Shown piece by piece: positions 34,700 through 44,247 of a DNA stretch of 64,000 bases. This DNA comes from JBGTGG01 sp964398945 (GTDB lineage: Bacteria; Bacteroidota; Bacteroidia; Cytophagales; Cyclobacteriaceae). Below the pieces are notes generated by a model. That model did no database searches and was not told where the DNA came from. It saw only the letters and a program-made list of their open reading frames with translations. Location of the stretch: NCBI GenBank assembly GCA_964398945.1, contig CAYNOT010000015.1, positions 62,001-126,000 of the forward strand, written 5' to 3'. Each line of letters opens with the position of its first letter. Within the stretch, counting starts at the first letter, position 1. The position numbers were made by a program, and so were the translations under genes.

Positions 34700-35293
34700 C
34701 TAAAAAGAAATAATATTCGGAAAAGACCATACCATCCAACCATACACAGCAAACCGGAGTACACGTGTAATACAGATCAATAAAAAATCGCGCGTTGAAA
34801 GGTCAACCGACCCGGCCAGCATACACGTGGCCGAAAAAGGAAGTGGGGTTACAGCGCCTACGAATACGAGAAACCCGCCATACCTTTTAAGTTGTTTTTT
34901 ATATTGGACCAAATAGCGGCCAAATAACTTCTTGTACAGCTTGGTCTTTGAAAAATTCTTTCCAATATAAAATCCAATAACCCCTGCTATGTAAGATATC
35001 ACTGAAAGGATAGCCAAATTGAGAATGTACCCGGACAAAGAAATCTTTGACAAGATCCAGATCATCATAAAAAATTCAGGTGGGATCAAACCGAACACAA
35101 CTTCTGAAACAAAGAATATGGCCAGCAGCCCAATTGGGTTCCGCTGAAGGACTTCAATATCGGATTTAAAGTTTTCCAACAAGAATTCTTCCAGGTAAAT
35201 AAAAGCAAAGATGATGACCCCGAACCAAACCAGTCCGCGCAGTAGGTTTTTAAATAAAAACCCGGTTTTTGACTCTTCCTCTAACTCCTCCAT
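34700..35293 (-). CDS. DedA/VTT-like small membrane protein
   Basis: 197 residues with about five hydrophobic segments. The re-entrant-loop signature of the VTT (SNARE-associated/DedA) family is recognisable: FGLIPPEFFMMIWILS in the first half and GGFLVFVGAVTPLPFSATCM in the second. DedA-family proteins are linked to lipid flipping (undecaprenyl phosphate or phosphatidylethanolamine) and membrane homeostasis. It follows the YghO-like gene by 4 nt. The assignment rests on pattern and topology. Confidence 0.65.
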   Translation of the reverse strand: MEELEEESKTGFLFKNLLRGLVWFGVIIFAFIYLEEFLLENFKSDIEVLQRNPIGLLAIFFVSEVVFGLIPPEFFMMIWILSKISLSGYILNLAILSVISYIAGVIGFYIGKNFSKTKLYKKLFGRYLVQYKKQLKRYGGFLVFVGAVTPLPFSATCMLAGSVDLSTRDFLLICITRVLRFAVYGWMVWSFPNIISF

Positions 35294-35297
35294 ACAA

Positions 35298-36467
35298 TCA
35301 ATTTAAAATGGGGGAACGTTTAAAAGGCTTCGTTTCGTCAAACAGCTTTCGATAGGTAGCATGGCGCTTGGACTCCCGGGCACCAACCTGTTTCACCACA
35401 TTGATCATCTTAGGATTAAAATCCCCAATCCAGTTCATTTCGTATTCATCGTATCGTTTGTACTGATCTTGCAATATTTTACGGGAAGCCATTATCATAG
35501 CACCATCCGCACCTTTTCCCTGATGTTCGGGAACTACGCCAAAGAGGACTCCAAATGCTTTACGGTTTGTTTTCATAATTGTATGCCATGCAAATTTAAT
35601 CTTTCCCCGCCAGTCTAGTTTACCGTTTACATATTTTAATATCTGATTAATCTCGGGCAACGAAATAAAAAAAGAAACAGGCTCTCCTTTATAAAAGCCA
35701 AAGTACAACAAACGATGGTCAATAATGGGTTTCATCTGGCCAACCAACACCCGGGCTTGCACCATTGAAAGCTCCGGGTTTTCGGACCGGTTGGCCCAGG
35801 CATTGTTATAAACGTGATGCAAGTATCCGGGCAGTTGACCGAGTTCATCTTTACGAAGGTGCCGAAAAACATAGTCCGGGTTTCTTGCAAGGGTATCGGC
35901 TTTTTCAGCGAGCCGGCCTGATAGCGGTTCGTTGACCAACCGCCCAAAGGTATACTGATAGAAGTAAACCTGAAATCCATAGGATTCAAAAAAGCCTTTA
36001 TAATATGGAAAGTTATAATTACACTGATAGTTGGGCTCAACATCAAAACCATCAATCAATAAACCCCACCACCGATCGCGGCTTCCAAAATTAATAGGCC
36101 CATCCATCGCTTCCATTCCCTTTTCATGAAGCCAATTTTTGCAGGTATCAAATAATAGGAATGCTGCCGCTTGATCTTGGATACATTCAAAAAATCCCAT
36201 TCCGCCCGTGGGTTGATCATTGCCTTTTAAAACTGTTTTTTGGTTAATGAATGCTGCAACACGACCTATTGATTCCCCTTTACTATCCTGAAGGACCCAA
36301 CGGGTACATTCCCCGTTTTTGAAAGTTTTATTTCTTTCTGGGGAAAAAACACTTTCAACATCCCGGTCAAGCGGGCGAATCCAATTCGGTTCGTTTTTAT
36401 ACAATCTGACGGGCACCATCAGAAACTCCTGCTCCAGAAGTGGTGAATCAACCTCTAAAATTTTCAT
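35298..36467 (-). CDS. YghO-like GNAT-family protein
   Basis: 389 residues. The N-terminal half has the YghO-type phrases VPVRLYKNEPNWIRPLDRDV and SIGRVAAFINQK, followed by GFFECIQDQAAAFLLFDTCK and the segment GPINFGSRDRWWGLLIDGFD. The C-terminal part (about 230-380) resembles a GNAT acetyltransferase fold, with GVLFGVVPEHQGKGADGAMI as the acetyl-CoA loop. The substrate is unknown. Its ATG overlaps the histidine-kinase stop as TAATG and the DedA-like gene follows by 4 nt, so the three are co-transcribed. Confidence 0.75.
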   Translation of the reverse strand: MKILEVDSPLLEQEFLMVPVRLYKNEPNWIRPLDRDVESVFSPERNKTFKNGECTRWVLQDSKGESIGRVAAFINQKTVLKGNDQPTGGMGFFECIQDQAAAFLLFDTCKNWLHEKGMEAMDGPINFGSRDRWWGLLIDGFDVEPNYQCNYNFPYYKGFFESYGFQVYFYQYTFGRLVNEPLSGRLAEKADTLARNPDYVFRHLRKDELGQLPGYLHHVYNNAWANRSENPELSMVQARVLVGQMKPIIDHRLLYFGFYKGEPVSFFISLPEINQILKYVNGKLDWRGKIKFAWHTIMKTNRKAFGVLFGVVPEHQGKGADGAMIMASRKILQDQYKRYDEYEMNWIGDFNPKMINVVKQVGARESKRHATYRKLFDETKPFKRSPILN

Positions 36468-38293
36468 TATCCTTCTTCCACAAACCGCGAAACGGGCTTG
36501 CTAATACTGTTTATCCGATTTGGCAATATAATATTAAATCTGGTTCCTTGCCCGGATTTACTGGCAACTGAAATTTTACCGCCCAGTTTATCAACAGCAT
36601 TCTTTACAATATAAAGGCCTATGCCTGAACCATCCGATTGCTCGGTAGCGCGATAAAACATTTCGAATATCTTGGCGAGGTCCGCTTCATCGATCCCAAT
36701 TCCGTTATCGGAAAAACTGATATCGGCCCGTAAGTTATCAACATGGACTTTGATGGAAACTTGCGGTTCAATGCCTTCTTCCAAACGTCTGTATTTTATT
36801 GCATTTGAAATCAGGTTCCTTACGATTTCCGATACCCGCCATGGGTCTGTATATAATTCTGCTCCTTCAATTTTAATATCGAGCTTTACTTCATTGGCAC
36901 CTGATAAATAACTGAGGTCATCGAATGTGTTTTTTATCAACTCCCGGAAATCAACCTTCATCACCGAAACTTCAAGTTTCAGATTTTTCGAGTGGCTTAA
37001 TACATCACCAATAAAATTATCGAGATGCCCAACTTTTTCACCAATGATATTTAAATAATCCATTGGATTGTCTGTATTGCCCGGCAACCGGGCCAGGTTC
37101 ACGAGGCCGAGCACCGAAGATAATGGTGCCCTTAAATCGTGGGAAACTTTGTAAACGAAGTTGTCTAACTCCGAATTCCTGATCATCAATTCTTCTTCAA
37201 CACGCTTGCGCTCAGTGATATCGACATACACCCCATACACACCTATAATTTCGCGGTCCTGGATAACCGGTAGCCCATACAAAATAACATTTACCAATTG
37301 TCCGTCTTTCCGTTTCCGGCTTGTCTCCACACTGATTACCCTGTTGGTGGCAATGAGGTTGTTCAAATCAATCCCTTCGTTTCGCAACTCATCCGGAACA
37401 ATAAAGTCATTGAGGTTTTTTCCGCGAAGTACATTTAATTTATACCCAAACATTTCTTCGAAGCCGCGGTTTAATTGTACCACTTTTCCATGCTCGTCCA
37501 GCATCACCACCGCCATCGGTGCATTTTGAAAAAGTTGGGCAAAAAATGTTTCACCTTTTTTAATTCTTGCTTCTGCTTGTTTGCGGTCCGAGATATCCCG
37601 AAAGACAACTTGTACACATGCTTCCCCATTAAAGGTGAAGGGATAGGCCATGGCTTCCACATCGATCTCCGAACCATCCACACGTAAGTATTTTTGCTCC
37701 GCCAATGCTACGGGCTTTCCATCCAATACCTTGTTCATCCGCCTAATCGTGGCTGCGCGGAAATCGGGGTGCATATATTGAAATATATCACTCCCGGAAA
37801 AATCCTTTGTTTCATCGGCACCAAACGTTCGGTACGCATACGAATTGGCAAAAACCAGGTTTCCATCTTTGTGAATGATAATGCCTACGGGCAAGTGCTC
37901 CACCATCGACTGGTAGCGCAACTCGCTTTCCATATCGGTTCGCTTTTTATCGGTAATGTCCTGGATGACCCCGCGTTGAATTACCCCTTCCGTTATAGCT
38001 TCACATGAAGCGTTCCACTCCATCCATCGCACTTCTTCGTTGATGAGCATTCTTCCCTGCCATACCCATTTGGTTCTACTTTTATCCAGGGAATTCAGGC
38101 CATCCAAAAATTCAGAAACGTCATCCGGATGGATTATCCCGACCACAGCTACCGGGTTGCTTATTAATTCCTCAGCCGGTACACCAATTATTTTTGGGGC
38201 AGTATTGCTTACGAACCTGAAAGACCCTTTCCTTTCGAAATCGATTTGGTACTCATAAATAACAGCTGGCAATTGCCCCAGTAATTCGTGCAT
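36467..38293 (-). CDS. PAS-domain sensor histidine kinase
   Basis: 608 residues, no transmembrane segments, so it is cytosolic. Three PAS domains (about 1-115, 125-240 and 250-370), two ending in the typical DITDKKR / DITERKR, are followed by HisKA with phospho-acceptor His in KVSHDLRAPLSSVLGLVNLA. The HATPase part has N-box IVRNLISNAIKYRR, G1 FSDNGIGIDEADLAKIF and G2 GSGIGLYIVKNAVDKLGGKI. No response regulator is encoded nearby, so it is an orphan kinase. It heads a run with a GNAT-like protein, a DedA-like protein and hemH. Confidence 0.94.
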   Translation of the reverse strand: MHELLGQLPAVIYEYQIDFERKGSFRFVSNTAPKIIGVPAEELISNPVAVVGIIHPDDVSEFLDGLNSLDKSRTKWVWQGRMLINEEVRWMEWNASCEAITEGVIQRGVIQDITDKKRTDMESELRYQSMVEHLPVGIIIHKDGNLVFANSYAYRTFGADETKDFSGSDIFQYMHPDFRAATIRRMNKVLDGKPVALAEQKYLRVDGSEIDVEAMAYPFTFNGEACVQVVFRDISDRKQAEARIKKGETFFAQLFQNAPMAVVMLDEHGKVVQLNRGFEEMFGYKLNVLRGKNLNDFIVPDELRNEGIDLNNLIATNRVISVETSRKRKDGQLVNVILYGLPVIQDREIIGVYGVYVDITERKRVEEELMIRNSELDNFVYKVSHDLRAPLSSVLGLVNLARLPGNTDNPMDYLNIIGEKVGHLDNFIGDVLSHSKNLKLEVSVMKVDFRELIKNTFDDLSYLSGANEVKLDIKIEGAELYTDPWRVSEIVRNLISNAIKYRRLEEGIEPQVSIKVHVDNLRADISFSDNGIGIDEADLAKIFEMFYRATEQSDGSGIGLYIVKNAVDKLGGKISVASKSGQGTRFNIILPNRINSISKPVSRFVEEG

Positions 38294-38360
38294 AGGTAGC
38301 GTGTATGGCTTAGGCAGGGTCGTTCAAATATATGGATTAAAAATAAAACCGCTAAAATTA

Positions 38361-38380
38361 GTTTTTAGGGGCCTAAAAAC
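38361..38380. promoter_or_regulatory. 9-bp inverted repeat upstream of the PAS kinase gene
   Basis: GTTTTTAGG-GG-CCTAAAAAC lies 68 nt upstream of the kinase start, in the 195-bp gap behind the methyltransferase gene. The compact symmetry suggests an operator; a terminator for the methyltransferase gene is the alternative, although no T-tract follows on that strand. Confidence 0.45.
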
Positions 38381-38488
38381 AAGGAAGTTTTGAAATATCT
38401 TCATGTCTTGCGGGGCTTTATTGTTCATTTGAAATCCGAACCGTCCAACCCTGACCTTAATTCCTTGTTACAACATGTAATGCCCAAT

Positions 38489-39100
38489 TCACCCGTTTGG
38501 CTTAAAAACGGTTGATTTTATAAAACCATCCCACCAAATTTTTTCCTTAATAAGAAGCAATCCGGTTAAATTCTTTTCCCAGTTGGGCAATGTATTATTT
38601 TTAAGGTTTGCGCACCAAATGAAAAAAGAATACATCATGTTTAACAATACTTTGTGTTTCAACTTTCCGGTGTCTGTAAAATCCGTACAAAGCCAAATGG
38701 AACCACGTTCCATCCTCCCTACTATCCCTTTGATTAAACAAGGAAGTTCATGGTCTTTAAATACATCAAGAAAAAAATTGGTAATGATTACATCAAATTT
38801 TAAGTTTTCCGGAATTGATTCAATGGTTCCCTGCACGAAGTGAACCTTTGCAGGATTGGTGATTCTTGTTTTGGATATTTCAATCATCCTTTGTGAGCTG
38901 TCAACATACCAGATTTCTGAAGGGTTCGAGGCTTTAAAAATCGAATTCAGAATCCATCCCGTTCCGCCACCAAGAATTAAAACGCGATCTTCATTCTTTA
39001 TTTCAGATAAAAAATATTCCTGTGCTTCAACAATGCTTTTTCCAAAAACGAGCCGTGCCAAAAAATCATAAGCGGAAGCAACCCGATCAAAACCTTTCAT
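38489..39100 (-). CDS. Class I SAM-dependent methyltransferase
   Basis: 203 residues. The SAM-binding motif I is DRVLILGGGTGWILNSIF (about 38-55), motif II is IWYVDSSQRMIEIS, and motif IV is FDVIITNFFLDVF. It resembles the UbiE-type methyltransferase fold, but the substrate cannot be named. Its start overlaps the stop of the UbiA-like membrane protein as ATGA, so the two proteins probably act on the same lipid-soluble product. Confidence 0.85.
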   Translation of the reverse strand: MKGFDRVASAYDFLARLVFGKSIVEAQEYFLSEIKNEDRVLILGGGTGWILNSIFKASNPSEIWYVDSSQRMIEISKTRITNPAKVHFVQGTIESIPENLKFDVIITNFFLDVFKDHELPCLIKGIVGRMERGSIWLCTDFTDTGKLKHKVLLNMMYSFFIWCANLKNNTLPNWEKNLTGLLLIKEKIWWDGFIKSTVFKPNG

Positions 39101-39942
39101 TTTATTAAAATGTATAAAAGCGGAAGAAAAAAAATTGCATCCCCCACATATCGAAACCGATCATCCAATGAAAAGAAATTATTTTTATAATGAATCAATC
39201 CCAATACAACTGTCATTATCAAAATAATTCCTACGGCAGGAAATAATTGTGGGGAGAAATAGAAATTCACGATTCCTATTATCAATGCAAATGAAAAACA
39301 AATCCAAAAAAATCCGGTGATAGACGTTGTTGAAAATTTTGTAGCTATCGAATCTTGTTGTTGTGATAAATCTATCTTTCTATCAAATAAAGAAAACAGA
39401 ATCAAGTTCAACATCACAACAAGAAAAAACTGAAAAACAGTTAAAATTGAACTGGTTCTAAACTCCATTCCAGGTTGGCCTACAACGGGCACCAAAACGC
39501 CAGCCGTATAAAGAAGGGCACCCACTAATTCTTTTGCAAAGGAAAGGCTTCGTTGAAAGATCAGATACAAGAGGGCGGTTCCTGCAATCACACATCCCAA
39601 CATCAGTGTGGGTTTCTTTAAAAAAAGAATGGTGGCAACCGCAGTCAGTGCAGTCATTAAAGCAACTATTGCCCACAGTACCCTGAAATTTCTTTTGTAA
39701 AATTGGTGACGAAATGTAAGGGCCGGATTTTTTATCCGCTTTGCATCCAACAAATGATCAACCGAATAAATTATCCAAACACACAATCCCAGTACAAGAA
39801 GCCCGGCTGCATCAGGCGAAACCTCAAAAACCATGGAAAGAAAATAAGAACCAACAACAGCCCCAACGCTAATATCTATACTTAGGGTGTTGATGATCTT
39901 GTATTGCAAATTTCTACGACTTACCTTTTTATCACCAGCCAT
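39097..39942 (-). CDS. UbiA-like prenyltransferase-family membrane protein
   Basis: 281 residues from ATG 39942 (MAGDKKVSRRN); the longer frame begins with TTG. It has eight or nine hydrophobic segments. An acidic motif after the second segment, IYSVDHLLDAKRIKNP, sits where UbiA enzymes have NDxxDxxxD. A second acidic stretch, SLFDRKIDLSQQQDS, lies where the second Asp-rich motif is expected. Both motifs are altered, so substrate and even activity are uncertain. UbiA enzymes attach prenyl chains to quinone precursors, heme or glycerol-phosphate lipids. It is coupled to a SAM methyltransferase. Confidence 0.6.
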   Translation of the reverse strand: MAGDKKVSRRNLQYKIINTLSIDISVGAVVGSYFLSMVFEVSPDAAGLLVLGLCVWIIYSVDHLLDAKRIKNPALTFRHQFYKRNFRVLWAIVALMTALTAVATILFLKKPTLMLGCVIAGTALLYLIFQRSLSFAKELVGALLYTAGVLVPVVGQPGMEFRTSSILTVFQFFLVVMLNLILFSLFDRKIDLSQQQDSIATKFSTTSITGFFWICFSFALIIGIVNFYFSPQLFPAVGIILIMTVVLGLIHYKNNFFSLDDRFRYVGDAIFFLPLLYILIK

Positions 39943-40072
39943 TATGCTAGTCAATCACGTCACAAAGTAAAGAAACCAAAGTACCAATTCCCTGGGATTG
40001 AATGGGTGCAGAGATGTGTAGCGTTCAAAAGGTAGTTGCATGGTGCTTGATGATGGCAACAAAAATCAATGA

Positions 40073-41908
40073 CTACTCTACCGTGACCGACTTTGCCAAA
40101 TTCCGTGGCTGGTCCACATTGCACCCGCGCATCACAGCAATGTGGTACGAAAGCAATTGCAACGGGATCACCGATACCATCGGCATCAACGCTTCGTGTA
40201 CAGCCGGAACTTCAATCACAAATTCTGACATGGGGGGTATTTGTTTGTCGCCTTCCGTAACAACGGAGATCACGCGGCCCTTCCTGGCCTTTACTTCCTG
40301 GATATTGGAAACTACTTTTTCGTAAGAGCTGTCTTGCGTAGCAATGAACACAACCGGCATCGCTTCGTCTATCAACGCAATCGGGCCGTGTTTCATTTCA
40401 GCTGCCGGATATCCTTCTGCATGGATGTAGGAGATTTCCTTGAGTTTTAATGCGCCTTCCAATGCTACCGGGAAATTATAACCCCTTCCTAAGTATAAGA
40501 AGTTGGGAACATCTTTAAAGGTGTATGCGATTTCTTTGATCTTATCATTTAAGGCCAGCACCTTCTCTACTTTCTTCGGGATGTTTTCCAACTCCACCAA
40601 CAATTCATGGAACTTGGTAGTGGTGATGGTCCCCTTCTTCTGCGCCACGATCAATGCGATCATGTTCAACACAGTAAGTTGTGCTGTAAAAGCTTTTGTA
40701 CTGGCAACGCCAATCTCCGGCCCGGCATGGGTATATGAACCTTCGTGCGATGCCCGCGCAATAGATGATCCCACAACATTGCACACTCCAAAAATAATGG
40801 CGCCTTTTGATTTGGCGAGTTCAATAGCAGCAAGTGTATCAGCGGTTTCTCCCGATTGTGAAATAGCAATAATCACATCGCCTTCGCGAATAACGGGGTT
40901 TCGGTACCTGAATTCAGAAGCATATTCCACTTCAACAGGAATCCGGCAAAACTCTTCAAAGAAATACTCTGCAACCAACCCGGCATGCCAGGAAGTTCCG
41001 CAGGCAACAATAATAATGCGGTCAGCATTCACCAGTTTGTTTGCGTATTCACGAATACCACCCAGCACAAGCCGACCGGCCTTGGAGTCCAACCGGCCGC
41101 GTAAGCAATCGCCAATAGATTTGGGCTGTTCAAAAATTTCTTTCAACATGAAATGTTCAAACCCACCTTTCTCAATTGCTTCCAACTCCAATTCCAATGT
41201 TTGGATGTGGGGTGTCATCACTACATCCTCAATGGTTTTTATTTTTAGCTCGCCATCTCTAATGATCGCAATTTCCAAATCATTCATATACACCACTTCA
41301 TTGGTGTATTCAATAATGGGTGTGGCATCCGATGCCATAAAGAATTCATTTTCGCCAACGCCAATTACAAGCGGGCTTCCTTTTCGTGCAGCAATCAAAA
41401 GCGAAGGATCATCTTTTGACATAATCACTATGGCATACGCTCCTACAACATTATTCAGCGCAAGGCGCACCGCCTCCTCCAGGGAGCATTCGTTGCTCTC
41501 TTGAATGTATTCAATAAAGTGGACCAGCACTTCTGTGTCTGTGTCACTTTCAAAACTATGGCCCTTGTTAATAAGCTCCTGTTTTAAAGAGTTATAGTTT
41601 TCAATAATCCCGTTGTGGATAAGTGCAATGCTTTTTGATGCAGAGTAATGCGGGTGTGCATTCACATCATTCGGTTCCCCGTGGGTAGCCCATCGTGTAT
41701 GGCCAATACCAATCGTTGAATTAAGGTTTTTCTTTTGGATGTAATTCTCCAGTTCCGAAACTTTTCCTTTCTTCTTATAGACATTCAATCCACCATTCAG
41801 CAACGCTATACCTGCGCTATCATAGCCCCTGTATTCAAGTCGTTTTAATCCCTTGATGATTACATCCCCAGCCTGGCGATGGCCGACATACGCAACGATT
41901 CCACACAT
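40073..41908 (-). CDS. glmS: Glutamine--fructose-6-phosphate aminotransferase (isomerizing)
   Basis: 611 residues. The N-terminal glutaminase begins MCGIVAYVGHRQAGD with catalytic Cys2 and includes RLEYRGYDSAGIALL. Two SIS sugar-isomerase domains follow, including IIIVACGTSWHAGLVAEYFF and VISQSGE-type AISQSGETADTLAAIELA, and the conserved tail is DQPRNLAKSVTVE. It makes glucosamine-6-phosphate, the entry to UDP-GlcNAc for peptidoglycan and lipopolysaccharide. It starts 2 nt after the DUF4270 gene, third in a unit with the glycogen-synthase-like gene. No glmS ribozyme space exists upstream. Confidence 0.98.
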   Translation of the reverse strand: MCGIVAYVGHRQAGDVIIKGLKRLEYRGYDSAGIALLNGGLNVYKKKGKVSELENYIQKKNLNSTIGIGHTRWATHGEPNDVNAHPHYSASKSIALIHNGIIENYNSLKQELINKGHSFESDTDTEVLVHFIEYIQESNECSLEEAVRLALNNVVGAYAIVIMSKDDPSLLIAARKGSPLVIGVGENEFFMASDATPIIEYTNEVVYMNDLEIAIIRDGELKIKTIEDVVMTPHIQTLELELEAIEKGGFEHFMLKEIFEQPKSIGDCLRGRLDSKAGRLVLGGIREYANKLVNADRIIIVACGTSWHAGLVAEYFFEEFCRIPVEVEYASEFRYRNPVIREGDVIIAISQSGETADTLAAIELAKSKGAIIFGVCNVVGSSIARASHEGSYTHAGPEIGVASTKAFTAQLTVLNMIALIVAQKKGTITTTKFHELLVELENIPKKVEKVLALNDKIKEIAYTFKDVPNFLYLGRGYNFPVALEGALKLKEISYIHAEGYPAAEMKHGPIALIDEAMPVVFIATQDSSYEKVVSNIQEVKARKGRVISVVTEGDKQIPPMSEFVIEVPAVHEALMPMVSVIPLQLLSYHIAVMRGCNVDQPRNLAKSVTVE

Positions 41909-41910
41909 AG

Positions 41911-43395
41911 TTAATTATTGGTACTATATAAAGTTGGTATTGTATAATAAATTTTCAATTTGATATTGTCCTTATGGACTCCAAACCTACTCACATCTTG
42001 ATTGATACGAATAGAGGAAGGGATCAATACAAATTTAGTGAATTGGGTTTTGTTCTCTTTTGAAATGCTAAGTTCCTGAAGGAACACAGAAAGAAATGCC
42101 GAATAATTATTATTTGTACTCGAATAATTGACTACAGCCGAAGTACCCTGATCACCCACGGCAGTGAAAATTGGGTAACGCCCAACATTCGGATCACGGG
42201 TCAACCATCCACTATAGGCGATTAAATTCAAGGTGTCAGCATTTGTTTTTACAGGCTGTAACCGGTTATCATCCTTTAATACTCCCAGTTTATAACTTTC
42301 AACCGGATCAAACCCACCCGTCTTTTGTATATCCGATAATACCAATTCAGCCGAGTTTATAATAATCGCGGGAGCTCCTGTTCCTGAAATTTTAGGGATC
42401 GTGTCGGTGAAGCTGAAGAAATTGGCAAAATCAAGTTTGGTCATAATACCGATGCCCGATTGTGAATAGCGAATATCTTTGTCTGTTTTATCCACATAAA
42501 AACTTATACCTTCTACTTGTGATCCTGTCCGGTCTGAAGTAATGTGGTTGAAGGCCATCATCCGCGATGAGGCATTGGTTGAAAAAGTAAAGCTTATTTT
42601 ACTGGCCACTGTATCATCGGGGGCAGAAAAAAACACATCAATTTTTGAAGAGGGGTCTAAAATTGAGAGCCCAAAAATCTTATCATTTTTTTCATCATTC
42701 GAAACTGGTTGAAAAGAAATCCCTTTATACTTTTCCACAAACTTATCGATATAATAATAGGTGGAATCAGGATCAGTACCGTTTGAATAAGCAAGCGCGG
42801 TATTGTGCAAATCTTCTCCAAAAGCATCAATTTCAATTTTCAAAACAATTGTTGTATCCTTCCTGTCTGTCACGTATTTCTTGAAATCTACGGGATTCGG
42901 GGAAGAAGTGGTCGTGCCTATTAATTCAGGTGCCACCGCTTTTAGTGAACGGTTCATGTAATATGGAAATGAATCATACTCCAATGCTTCGGCAAGCTCA
43001 AACACTTCCACGGTTTGGGGTGTTGCAGCTTGGGTTGAACCAACCACATTGAAAGTGTATCGTAGTTCAATAAAAGCGGAGTCAAATTTCGAAGCCACAT
43101 CAATTTTATTTCTGCTCACCGGCAAAAACCGTGTTTGTGCAATAGCCGTTACTTCACCCAAGTCAGGATCAGTATATTTCCCAACTAAAAACTGACCAAC
43201 ACCATTGGACACAAATGTTGATGTACTCAGTGAGTCAACCAAATAATTGGATGATGTAATGGGAATCTCAACATATCTGACATTAAATTTTGAATTCGGA
43301 TTTTTGAATCCTAACACGCTTGTATCTTCTTCACAAGCAAAAAGGAATGGGGCAACCATAAGTAATTGCCCTATTCTCCTAGCCCACAAGTTCAT
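41911..43395 (-). CDS. DUF4270 lipoprotein
   Basis: 494 residues. A signal peptide leads to the lipobox-like FLFAC (Cys21). The rest is beta-rich with DUF4270 features, including GVGQFLVGKYTDPDLGEVTA, where an early Gly-rich segment describes the N-terminal strand block, and a late LSVFLQELSISKENKTQF region. DUF4270 proteins are Bacteroidota outer-membrane or surface lipoproteins of unknown function. It overlaps the glycogen-synthase-like gene by 17 nt and precedes glmS by 2 nt; this order suggests an envelope role tied to amino-sugar supply. Confidence 0.88.
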   Translation of the reverse strand: MNLWARRIGQLLMVAPFLFACEEDTSVLGFKNPNSKFNVRYVEIPITSSNYLVDSLSTSTFVSNGVGQFLVGKYTDPDLGEVTAIAQTRFLPVSRNKIDVASKFDSAFIELRYTFNVVGSTQAATPQTVEVFELAEALEYDSFPYYMNRSLKAVAPELIGTTTSSPNPVDFKKYVTDRKDTTIVLKIEIDAFGEDLHNTALAYSNGTDPDSTYYYIDKFVEKYKGISFQPVSNDEKNDKIFGLSILDPSSKIDVFFSAPDDTVASKISFTFSTNASSRMMAFNHITSDRTGSQVEGISFYVDKTDKDIRYSQSGIGIMTKLDFANFFSFTDTIPKISGTGAPAIIINSAELVLSDIQKTGGFDPVESYKLGVLKDDNRLQPVKTNADTLNLIAYSGWLTRDPNVGRYPIFTAVGDQGTSAVVNYSSTNNNYSAFLSVFLQELSISKENKTQFTKFVLIPSSIRINQDVSRFGVHKDNIKLKIYYTIPTLYSTNN

Positions 43396-44176
43396 TATAG
43401 AGATTATAATAAGATTCTGTATAGTTTTCGTCTTTTTCGATGCTATCGATTTTCTTGGTGTTTTTGAATAGCTCTTCCAGTTTTTTGTTCTCGCCCGCAG
43501 AAATCACTGCATCCGAAAACTCCATCCCAAGTTTGATGAACCCTTCAAAATCCGGGGTCTTCAAATGGCCGAGCATATTGTCTTCGATGTCCATCATTTT
43601 TACTTTCTCCAACACATCACCTTTGAAGGTGTGGTTGAATGAATGGTCATAGATGGTGAAAACAGTTTTTGCATTTTTAAACAACGGATCATTCTTATAG
43701 GTTGTTTTCAAATACAAAGGGATAAAGCTGGTAATCCAATCATTGCAATGAACAATGTCAGGGGCCCATCCTAATTTCCTTACAGTTTCAATCACACCTT
43801 TGCAGAAGAAAATCGCGCGTTCGTCATTATCTTCGTAAAACTTGTTCTGCTTGTCATGAAAAACAGACTTGCGATGGAAATAGTCTTCGTTGTCAATAAA
43901 ATATACCTGGAGTTTTGCATTCGGAATAGATGCCACTTTGATAACCAATGGCTTTTCTTCATCTCCCACGGGTATATTAATACCCGATAATCTTACAACC
44001 TCATGTAACCTATTCTTGCGCTCATTTATAATTCCAAACCGGGGAACTAAAATCCGTATTTCCATACCTTTCTCTTGCATGGCTTGCGGCAGCTTTCTTA
44101 CGAATTCTGCCACCTCAGTTGTTTGCAGGAAAGGGTTTATCTCACTGGCAACATAAAGAATGCGGAGTTTTGACAT
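43379..44176 (-). CDS. Single-domain glycogen/starch synthase-like protein (GT5 N-domain only)
   Basis: 265 residues from ATG 44176 (MSKLRILYVASEINPF). It corresponds to only the N-terminal Rossmann domain of GT5 glycogen synthases (usual length about 480): YVASEINPF, EIRILVPRFGIINERKN and HCNDWITSFIPLYLKTTYKN are recognisable. The ADP-glucose-binding KTGGL motif is replaced by LQTTEV, and the whole C-terminal GT-B domain is missing. It is unlikely to make glycogen and may be a regulatory or sugar-binding protein. It heads the unit with DUF4270 and glmS and is divergent from panC. Confidence 0.8.
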   Translation of the reverse strand: MSKLRILYVASEINPFLQTTEVAEFVRKLPQAMQEKGMEIRILVPRFGIINERKNRLHEVVRLSGINIPVGDEEKPLVIKVASIPNAKLQVYFIDNEDYFHRKSVFHDKQNKFYEDNDERAIFFCKGVIETVRKLGWAPDIVHCNDWITSFIPLYLKTTYKNDPLFKNAKTVFTIYDHSFNHTFKGDVLEKVKMMDIEDNMLGHLKTPDFEGFIKLGMEFSDAVISAGENKKLEELFKNTKKIDSIEKDENYTESYYNLYNELVG

Positions 44177-44215
44177 ATAATTGTTGATTTTAATGTAGAA
44201 CGGAAATTGAAGCCA

Positions 44216-44246
44216 CAAAATTACAAAAAAATACCCCGTTTATCAA
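44216..44246 (-). promoter_or_regulatory. Promoter of the glgA-like/DUF4270/glmS unit
   Basis: On the minus strand TTG (44246-44244) and TAATTTTG (44223-44216) are 20 nt apart, matching the -33/-7 consensus. The start codon is 39 nt further on. The -33 element abuts that of the divergent panC promoter. Confidence 0.6.
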
Positions 44247-44247
44247 C

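Noticed and set aside
40002..40325. Plus-strand peptide NDYSTVTDFAKFRGW at the glmS end
   Set aside because: It is the antisense of the conserved GlmS tail RNLAKSVTVE and not a separate gene.
40503..41504. 333-codon open frame on the plus strand
   Set aside because: It is fully antisense to glmS, has no recognisable domain and reflects codon use of the real gene.
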